From positions 10,391,494-10,455,493 of the forward strand of contig NC_064047.1 in the NCBI RefSeq assembly GCF_932526225.1: a stretch of 64,000 nucleotides of DNA, given 5' to 3'. The notes under the pieces are model-generated. The model was not told the DNA's origin and did no database searches. It saw only the letters and a program-made list of their open reading frames with translations. This DNA comes from Nematostella vectensis. Its lineage: Eukaryota > Cnidaria > Anthozoa > Actiniaria > Edwardsiidae. Made by a program: the position numbers and the translations under genes. Of the stretch, positions 54,889-64,000 are shown one piece after another; position 1 is the stretch's first letter, and each line of letters begins with the position of its first letter.

Positions 54889-57800
54889 CTGTTAGAAGAA
54901 AGCAGAATGTATTACTGCAATTTTTATTGTTCTGCGAGCTCTCGCCAATTATTTCCCACTGCTAAACCGCTTTCTGGCTTCTGTCATTCAACTAACAGAA
55001 TAAAAATTGATGCTTACTAATCGGCCAGCGCCTTGGTGGTTGATTTGATTTAAAACCCTTCCATTTTTGGCCAATGAAACCACTTGAAGGATTTTAAATG
55101 ATGGAAGCCAGAATGCAATTTAGCTGTTGGGAACCATCGGCGAGATTTCGCATATTCTAGAAATCCGCAGTATACAGTGTGTACAGTACAGGAAAGGACG
55201 AACCAAATTCAGACCTAATGAGAATTTAGATAACGATGTTACATCTGTCCCATTAACTGACGTGATCCCCTATAAATACTCCCGGTCCTACCAATGGGGA
55301 AACAATGTATCATAGCATAGGGAGAATTACTATTGAGTCAAATGCTGAAAATAAGGCAAACACATAATTTGAAATGATTGCGGCCACCAGGTTGGCGGGA
55401 CAATAGCAAGAAAGCCATAAATTCGCAGTATCAAGATTTTCAATTCAATTTTATTGTGTTTAATGGTTTGTTACAATGCCAATTAACGGTTTAATATCCG
55501 CTTCATAATGGTACCCCACCGAACGCAATATTACACACACAGCCTTATAATTAATGATAGGGACAATGGTTACACAAAAACGCGTTGAAAACGCTCAGGG
55601 GCTTTCCAATTCACCGCACTGTTTATCCATTGTGTTACGGCTTCTACTTATTTCTATAGATTAAAAACCGGAATAATCCGTCTTGTCAAAATGAGATTTT
55701 GATGCGTGGGATTTTTTCCGTTGTTTAATGGTAAGGTTTAAATAGAAGGCTGCAAGCGTGGGTTTTCTTTTATTGATTTGTGGTAATAGCAGTTGATGGT
55801 AATAGAAGTTTATCCGCAGATGATGCATTATTTGTCCAAATGTGGACAGTGCAACATTTCCTCAGTTGATGGCTCTTTAAGTTTGTTAAGTGTTTCATAA
55901 CCTTGTATATCTTCATATCTCTTTATCCTGCTGCTGACCAATAGAGGCTTAGAATGTGCGACCATGAGTTCCATTCTTTTGACTCGGTTTACATCTCCGC
56001 AAAAGTAAAAAAACAAAAAAAACACTTATAAATAAACGAGTGCGACTGGTAAAACTTATCGACAGGAATTTATTACTGGACCTCCGCAAAGTGGCATTGT
56101 TTTATGCCATTGGCTTTTTTTCGGCTGGGGAGGAAAGTAAAGACTAGAAAACATGGGCATTTTGGTAGGAAATAACTACTGGGAATACTTCGGAACACGA
56201 AAAGAGACATATCCCGAAATTTTCCTCCTCTTATAACAAAAATAAAATATTTCGTCCAACACAGCAGTTATATGCCGGGCTCTGAAGTGAAATAGAAATT
56301 ATAACTTTTTAACAAGAGCAAACGTTTGTGGGTGTTAAAATTGTACATATTGTTTTTATTTCTAGGTGGAAATTCTGGGTTAGTCGCGAAGAAAATTTGG
56401 GGCAAAAATTCGACAACAAAAAGCGGCAGCCATATCTGCCTGGAAAGTTACGGGATAAAGTAATACAAGAAAAAAAAGGAAAGAATTAAAAAAAACATGT
56501 ATTTTTTTCGTTGTTGATTTAGTGAAAACAACACAACGTTGCTCAAGTCTGTTAAACCAAACTTAAAGCCTTTAAAAACCTTTTTTCTTTGAGTAAAAAA
56601 TATTACAATTAGGGACGGGACTCCGGTTAAAATAAGGGTATCTAAACATATCCTCCAAAAGTATAATTTCTTAAAAGCGTTTTAGGATTAGTGTAAATAA
56701 TATTGCACGTCCCCATCTCTCTGAGACATTGTTTCCTCAGATAGTTGACGTTCTGTTGAATTAATGTTAAGTATGCTTATTTTTGTCACATTTTCGGTAA
56801 TATGTTAAAAATCTCTTTCTTTCTAGATCATATATATTTTTAAAGAAATCATGAAAAGAATCAAGTTGCAAGCAAAATAAGTAATGAATTGAGACGATGC
56901 TTATATTAAGACTATGATTATGTTAAGAAAAAACTGCACAATAAATAAAAAATACTACTAAACTTCCCTTCACATAATTAAAGCTTTTGCACTAGACCTT
57001 CAAAAATACTGGATAATTTTGCTCTGGACAAATCGAGTAAGCTGCTTTAACTTCTAATTTAGAATAGAACTACGACAATAGGTCGAATTTTTTCGGGACG
57101 TTTCTCCCAAGTAAACGAGCCAAATTTCACTTCTCTTATATTTATTCCATCGCATTCGAATAATGCTAGTTTAGCTTTCAGTTGAACAGACAACCGCTTT
57201 TTCCCCCTGATTTGTTCAATCAAGCCATAACCCCACAATCCCGACCCACGCCCACCGGGAGTTTCTCTCCTACCTTGACTTTTTCGTTGTCGACGTATTA
57301 ACTGTCCCGTTCGTCTGTGTCGAGGTGATGAGAGCAATCGTATTCACATAACTTCCCGTTACTTATAGCCACAATAAGCCCCCATTGCATGGTGGGAAAT
57401 CTGATAGCCCCCCCCCCAAAAAAAAAATGTGTTAGGAAGGGAGGGGGGGGGGGGGGGTTAAGGTTAAGGGGTGGAGGGGGGGGGGAGACAGAGTTTCCTC
57501 TTGGGCAAATTTGCTTTTAGAGATGACACAGTCTTTTCACATTACGCCATACACTAAGTCTATAGAGGGAGTTACTATTTTTAATTTTCGGCTATACTCG
57601 GTAGCTGTTGGATTTTTTTAGAACCCATTAATCGGAATAAGATCGATGAAAGAGGAGGTATAAATTACTGATTTGCAGAGAATTGGTTGGTTCAGTTTAG
57701 ACGAGCATAAATTAATGCTCAACACTTGAATTTAGGGAAATAGAGTAAGCCTCTTGATTCAAATAAGTTTATTATTCATTGATAGTCTGTTCTACCGTAA

Positions 57801-59582
57801 CAACGTAGCATATAACGCAAAGAAACAAGAAAAAAGCTTTAATAAATAACATAGAGTAAAATAAAATAAGACGTAGAAAGGAATGATACATGTATCTAGG
57901 CAACATAACGAGAACTTGAAAATTCCAATTATCGTGCGATATAATCAGATTCTCACCGGTGAAATAGATTACTCGTTAAAACCATGATTGCTCAATTCAA
58001 TCACGAATTTAGAACTAAATCCCATTTGTCAGACAAAGGTACCATCCCGCTATTGAAAGAAATACGGAAATAAGATTAGAAATGGGGTTAACGATCGAAG
58101 ACAAGGTTGCGACGTCACCATCGATATCTTTAGTGGCATTTTATTTAGAAGTTAGTGTTATTCAACGTGCGATTGAGAGATTAAATAGTAAATGAAAAAA
58201 AAAAATAAAACCAAATTGTCGAAAGAGATGAAAGAAAGAAAAGGAAAACGAAATCAAATAGTGTACGTGTTTAAGTTAACCAAGTTTCTCTGTCGTGCGC
58301 GGAATTTTTCGCCGCTCGACTTTTCCGCGCATTTTTGCATTTCGTAATCTTGTGCATCAAGTGTTTCTGAATAAAAATAAACGCTAAGGGACGTCTAGTT
58401 TTTGCATTCAAAGGTGCGGAAATTAAAAGCTATGCATTAAAGGAAAGCCATTGAGAAAATAGGAAAAGAAGGGAAAAGAAACTGAAATAAGAATAAATGG
58501 AAAATTAAATGAAATAATAACGAATGTAAAAAATGTTAAATGAAATCTTTGAAGCTTTTAAAGTAAAATTCAACTTACAAACTATAAAAATGGAGTTTTT
58601 TTAATTTTTCGGGAAAATTTCCATTTCAAAACCTCGCAATCTTCGGATTTTCGTGTGAACAAATCACAACAACACAAACCTCCCTCTACCAACACAATCA
58701 TCGCGAGACTTTCAAGTGGTAAAAGCAACACAATAAGACTGGAATACGAGGGCTTGTTCGATGTTGTTTTTATTTTTCATCAGGCCATTTGAACATGGGT
58801 AGTTTGTGGTCTTTGTCAAGTGAGTTTTTTTAATTACTCAACTTTAAAAAGGAAGTATTCATAGATCAATCTTATCAATTAAATGATATTTGTACAATGC
58901 GGCTCACAATTGACCAGTCTGCAAAGTAGCTATTTCTCTTCGCCAATTCACTAATCTAACAACTATACAACAAGCGTGTAAGGGTTGAAAGTCAAAGCTC
59001 ATCTCATGATGACGCGGGTTGAATGTCAGTTTAAGGATATTTCTGCCAATAGCCGTCGTTATAGCAACAGCAAAGTGTCCCACGATCAGAAATGTTTATA
59101 ATTCCCCATTCCTGAGATAACGATAGGGTGGCATCATTTCCTCTTCGTCTGAAAAGAATTTTCGGTAAAAACATTTTAATATTATAATATTAACTGCGAT
59201 TTTGGGAAGTCTGTGAACTCCCCCTCATACATTGCAAGCAGACAAAAACATACAGCCTCCGTCAGTCAAAAGCCTTGAACTGTTTTTATTTGCCTACACC
59301 TTTATGGCTTCCAACCAAGCCATCTCACTGAAGTTCAATTAACCAATCAGAGGGTACAAAAGTAGTCTGTTAACATTCTCAATTGATTAAAGGAAGTGAT
59401 AAGTGGTTTTTTTGATTAGTGGATTTTCTTGTAAATCCCATGGCATTTGCTTATGTTTCTGTATGACATGTGACATCAATTAGCTGAGAGTAAGTGGGAG
59501 AAAGGTGGACTTGAGAAAGAATCTTTGTTTGCAAATAGGAAATAAAACAAACTTGCAGCATAATCTGTGAAGTGTCCAAAAA
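54889..59582. other. Gene-poor intergenic DNA
   Basis: No gene supported. 54,930-55,160 is a diverged R-family repeat (CCACTGCTAAACCGCTTTCT; TTTGGCCAATGAAACC). G/C-runs lie at 57,405-57,490. The minus-strand 92-codon stretch at 57,059 has no recognisable domain. Confidence 0.4.
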
Positions 59583-60082
59583 TTGTAGCGACTTCATATC
59601 ACACGCGGCCTTAGCCGTCAAAAAAAAAAAAAATGCTACGGTTTCTCCGCTTGCGCCTAGCGTGTTATCATGATATCTGAAGCTAGAAGTGTGTTGTCCA
59701 TCGGCATCGAATTTAACTTATTTCGCTTTTCTTTTTCTTTGATTTTCTTCTTGGTGAATCTTGAACGTCTAGCGTGGTTTCATACAAAAACAACACCTTT
59801 CGTATGAACGTTTCCGGCTATTTGATATAACTGACCCGGCTATGTGTCTCAAGAAAAAAACTTTCTATCTCAAGGAATTAGCAAATCCTTTAGCCATAAG
59901 TGAGCGGAAAATGCACAGGCAGGAACTTATACTCGCCAAACTCGCCCCGCTATAAAAAATGCCTTGTTTTTGGCTGTGATTGGTCAAGAGCATATTGAGT
60001 GACAGCGCACTACAGCAAAAGTCGAATAGTGCCGTAGATTTTTTTTAACAGCGAAGGCCGCGTGTGATCTGAAACCGCTATA
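59583..60082. mobile_element. 500-bp foldback MITE
   Basis: Ends are inverted copies of about 50 bp: TTGTAGCGACTTCATATCAC then ACGCGGCCTTAGCCGTCAAAA on the left, and the complement of ATAGCGGTTTCAGATCACAC then GCGGCCTTCGCTGTTAAAA on the right, each followed by an A-run and CTACGG. The element is noncoding. Confidence 0.75.
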
Positions 60083-60520
60083 AGATATATGCCGACGGAA
60101 AGTCTAACGAGGATAAAATGGCGGACGCTGCTGGAAAGGTGATCAAAAAGACATAAACACTAATCCAGTCGAGATGAAAATAACACAGCTTATTTATTTC
60201 GAACAGAAACGTCTCAGTGTTGCACGGCAACTTCCTGTTTTCGCATTTATCACAATTCTGATTATCACATTATTTTCATTTTATCGCAGTGCAAAGGCTT
60301 TTGGTTCAACAGTCGCAAAAAGAGGCGCAAAAATGCCCATGTCCCAACCAGTGGACAATTGTCTCCATATTGCATAGCTCGATTCACATGTTTGTTTTCA
60401 ATTTTCCTCGAACGTGAAATCGGGAACAAGCTGTGTAGGTTCCAGCAATCGAGAGGGGGAGATCGAAGGATATCGACACCTCAATTAAAAAATGATAAGA
60501 CTGATCTAATCCTGCCCTAC

Positions 60521-60679
60521 CTTTCTTTTTATTGAAGCATCTGGGCAATCCAGGTAAACCGTCACCATAGCAACAGTCTAGGATAGCACACTCCTCCCGA
60601 GTGAGGTCTTGTGAGCTACAGGGTTCCCGCTCGATTGGGGACATTTGACGCGTCCCATCGTTGCGCTTTAGTATACGTC
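60521..60679 (-). CDS. Trefoil (P-type) domain exon
   Basis: A 159-nt symmetric phase 1/1 exon with an acceptor CCTATGTAG and a donor AAAG|GTAGGG. It encodes 53 residues with EPCSSQDLTREECAILDCCY then GDGLPGLPRCFNKKK. This fits the trefoil consensus C-G-x-P-x-(I/L)-T-x-x-E-C-x(3)-G-C-C-(F/Y)-x...P-x-C-(F/Y), with G replaced by S and D at two places and the first Cys expected upstream. Trefoil modules are disulfide-rich extracellular domains in mucosal and matrix proteins. Flanking exons were not identified, so the gene is partial. Confidence 0.55.
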
Positions 60680-60714
60680 CTACATAGGAAGCAGAGTAGA
60701 TAGTGTCGAGAATA

Positions 60715-61510
60715 GCATGGGAGCACGTGGACTAGATAGGGTTGCACGGAGCGAGCACGTGGACTAGATAAGGTTGCACGGAGCGAGCACGTGGACTAGA
60801 TAGGGTTGCACGGAGCGAGCACGTGGACTAGATAAGGTTGCACGGAGCGAGCACATGGACTAGATAGGGTTGCACGGAGAGAGCACGTGGCCTAGATAAG
60901 GTTGCACGGAGCGAGCACGTGGACTAGATAGGGTTGCACGGAGCGAGCACGTGGACTAGAAAGGGGTTGCACGGAGCGAGCACGTGGACTAGATAGGGTT
61001 GCACGGAGCGAGCACGTGGACTAGATAGGGTTGCATGGAGCGGGCACGTGGACTAGATAGGGTTGCACGGAGCGAGCACGTGGACTAGAAAGGGGTTGCA
61101 CGGAGCGAGCACGTGGACTTGATAGGGTTACACGGAGCGAGCACGTGGACTAGAAAGGGGTTGCACGGAACGAGCACGTGGATTAGAAAGGGCTGCACGG
61201 AGCGAGCACGTGGACTAGATAGGGTTGCACGGAACGAGCACGTGGATTAGAAAGGGCTGCACGGAGCGAGCACGTGGACTAGATAGGGTTGCACGGAACG
61301 AGCACGATGATTAGAAAGGGCTGCACGGAGCGAGCACGTGGACTAGATAGGGTTGCACGGAGCTAGCACATGGACTAATTAGGGTTGCACGGAGCGAGCA
61401 CGAGGATTAGAAAGGGCTGCACGGAGCGAGCACATGGACTAATTAGGGTTGCACGGAGCGAGCAAGTGCGTGGACTAGATAGGGTTGCACAGAGCGAGCG
61501 AGCGTGGACT
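60715..61510 (+). repeat. 31-32 bp minisatellite, about 25 copies
   Basis: Units of GGACTAGATAGGGTTGCACG plus GAGCGAGCACGT. Variant units (AAAGGGG, ATTAGAAAGGGCT, ATAAGG) alternate in higher-order fashion, for example ATTAGAAAGGGCT with ATAGGGTT in the second half. It is not a CRISPR: there are no unique spacers. Confidence 0.92.
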
Positions 61511-61676
61511 AGATAGGGATTTCGCGATACCTGGTGATTTTATAGCCGCCATTTTCCTTCCCCGCCCCTTCCCTTCCCCCCTTTTTCATTTTTTGCTCAA
61601 AATCAAAGCTTATTCTGAATAAATACACATTACAAAGCAATAAGAATTTATTGTGACCTTAATTCTAGGATATAAG

Positions 61677-61934
61677 GGAGTGTTCATCAAATACACTGGG
61701 GTGGGGAGGAAAGATATTGAGGGATGGGGGGGGGAGCAAAGGGGGGGGGCTCTGAAAAAAAGGTCATCTAAGGGAAAAAGAAAGAAAATTTTCTTTGGTT
61801 CTATAAGGATGGGGGGGGGGGGGGGGCACCGCAAAAAAAAGTTTACAATGAGGGGGCTCTGTAATTTTAAGGTGTCTTGAGTAAAAATCTTCCCTCCCCC
61901 CCCTTCCCCCTCGGTGTAATTAATGAACACTTCC
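61677..61934. mobile_element. 258-bp MITE with TAAG target duplication
   Basis: Begins GGAGTGTTCAT and ends ATGAACACTTCC, flanked by TAAG at 61,673-61,676 and 61,935-61,938. G- and C-runs lie inside. It is noncoding. Confidence 0.75.
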
Positions 61935-61938
61935 TAAG

Positions 61939-64000
61939 ACAATTAAAGGACAATTACAGGAGGTGATGATCAATCATGAAAATATTCGAGCAAAATATAC
62001 TGTACAGAGATTGACTGGAGACTGAGAAGTTGGTAAGCCTGTGGTTCAAATAAGTATAGTGGGGAAACATTGAATTTAATTCGAACACTTAAAGATTGTT
62101 CGTCTGATACTATTCCTGCTTGCAGGGTTTTACCAGTTGTTTTTCGCTATTTCCCAAGTCGTGCAGACATTATTTTGTTTTATTCTGTGTTTTCTCCTCC
62201 AAAGCTCGCGCGCGACAAAAAGCGAAAAACATCGGGTAAACACTTCGAGATTTACACCGATATGAACGCCAGCAAGCAGGCTAAATACCCTAATTTTAAA
62301 ATTCTGAAAAGTATAATGACTTACCAGAATCTACAACTGTGGCGCACACAACAAATAGAACTAGATGTCGAATCATGACACCTCCCCTTAAAACACATCC
62401 AAAAATAGGTTAGATCCGGGACATCACCTAATACGGCATTACTTCCGGGGTCCGACGGAAACCTCAACCGGTAAGAGACAAAATTATCTATTAGAATCCG
62501 CGCTATTTAACAGGCCATCCTTGCTATTTAAAAGCTACATCCTCAAAGAAACTTCCAAAAGACACAACACTTTTACAAATTTGGAATCTTTTTCGCGTTT
62601 TCCGTTAAAATTCATCGGAGATTGTTACGAAATCGACCAGAATTTAACGTTGTCTGCAATGGCAGTTCTCTGACTGACCGCAGCTGATAGAAATTGATTA
62701 TTTCTAATTAAAAAGATAAGAAGTGGGCTTCTCGCATAATCCATCCATATTTCTAAAAGCATTCAGTAGAAATATCGTAACGAGATCCATCGTCTCTTTA
62801 CATAGTACAGAACTGCCATTTGGAATCTAACAGTTGAGCTGACAATGTTGCTGGAGATATATATTAATTTAGAATACACATAACCTCAGCCCTGGGACAC
62901 AAAGACTCCTAGATCTATCGATTCGCGCAATGATAGCAGTCTTTAAAGCGTCACTTACCTGGGAACTGTTGCTTTCGGATTCAGAGATGTGATGCGACTC
63001 TTACACTGCGTGATTTACAAAACGTGCGCCCTTCAAACAAAGGGAAATCATGGTTGCCTAGCAACTCACAAGTATGTCCAGTGGTAGGCGGAGTTAGCAT
63101 AGGATTGTAGGGCCGTTGCTAGGTAACGAAGCGAGCATTGATTCATGGTGATTTCTAATGAATGTTTGACGTGATTTCAGTGACACTGGCGTGAGTAAGG
63201 GTCGTTATAACTGATAGATGAAGAAAAAATGATCAAATTAAAAACAAATTGCCAATTAGCTCTAATTATTGCAATACTGCCCTCTACCGATTTTAAAAAG
63301 CAAATCCTAATGAAAATTTGTATTTTCTTTGGTTTCTTTCTTTTTTTTTCTTCATTTCTTACTTCCTTCTTTTTTTCTTTTCTAATGCCAAACAAACAGA
63401 CAAACACTAAGCTTTGTGCAAGAATTGGTAGAAAAAAGTGATCGACATCGATCGAAAATATAAAAGGCAAAGAGGGCGACATGATACTTTTAATATCCAC
63501 GAACACAGTACAGAATAAAATTCAAATAATTAATATTTTTTTCAACTCATGGACCAGTGAAATCGAGTTTATAAATCAACCCAAGACCCGGTTAAAAAGG
63601 TTCACGGTCATTTTAACGTCTTTATCTTCAATCCCGACGAAGGATCCTGATTCCAGGAAATGATAATTTCTCTCACTCCGTCAATATAATATTGTTAACA
63701 TTATCTCACGATCAGATTCCAGTCTCCAAGGAAAAGGTGCTTTATCCTTCGAACCCTTCCTTATTTTCACAGTCCCGATTCCTAATACATGTTCATCAGT
63801 GATCCACTGATGTCTACACCTCACTATGATCCTCATTCCGACAATTCTAGGATTGTTCTTATTTCCAGGGAGTGTTTAAAGGCCAATGTCACCAGACGCC
63901 TTTCCTAAAAGTCCAGACTCTGACTCAGCATTGCTAGGTGACCGACATGACGGAAAAACCTGGACAAATCGCAATTCGAGATAGAGAAAGAAGACACAAT
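61939..64000. other. Intergenic DNA to window end
   Basis: No gene supported. The 102-codon open stretch at 62,070-62,378 and shorter ones nearby have no recognisable domain. Confidence 0.35.

Noticed and set aside
60715-61510. CRISPR array
   Set aside because: Direct repeats without unique spacers in a eukaryotic genome. It is a minisatellite.

Overview
The window is animal nuclear DNA, most likely from an anthozoan cnidarian (sea anemone or coral). The evidence is spliced genes with GT/AG introns, AT-rich host sequence full of microsatellites and small foldback elements, a SASH1-type metazoan adaptor gene, and a Polinton whose proteins resemble uncharacterised cnidarian proteins I remember. 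The species is not determined. No bacterial gene organisation is present.

Layout. 1-3.3 kb holds the last three coding exons of a SASH1-like gene (+ strand). 5.4-8.0 kb holds a broken copy (- strand) of a secreted all-helical protein gene. 9,537-24,620 is a GC-rich Polinton/Maverick-type element with 565-686 bp terminal inverted repeats (TIRs) and a 6-bp target duplication (ACACAT). It carries an integrase, several small membrane or virion-type proteins, and a very long minus-strand replication gene (zinc fingers, polymerase-like segment, SF1 helicase, HNH). Almost every gene in it is broken by frameshifts or stops. A 3.5-kb non-LTR retrotransposon with a 2A-like motif sits inside the replication gene. 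24.6-30.3 kb is repeat-derived sequence that includes a relic of the secreted gene. 29.8-41.6 kb is a tandemly duplicated block carrying two intact copies of the secreted gene (A: 4 coding exons, 375 aa; B: 3 coding exons, 253 aa). 42.3-44.7 kb is the inverted counterpart of the left end, including a broken piece of the SASH1 gene. Thus about 1-8.8 kb and 38.6-44.7 kb form the arms of a large inverted duplication with the Polinton in the spacer.

44.7-64 kb is gene-poor. It contains a decayed C2H2 zinc-finger gene, an internally deleted Tigger/pogo transposon, three well-delimited MITEs, a 31-bp minisatellite, one good trefoil-domain exon (- strand), and long stretches where I see no gene.

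How the parts relate. The Polinton genes would together have copied, integrated and perhaps packaged the element, but this copy looks dead. The secreted-protein genes share a promoter, signal peptide and phase-1 modular exons. They differ by loss of one exon and by the number of C-terminal acidic repeats, which shows how the inverted and tandem duplications have been remodelling the family.
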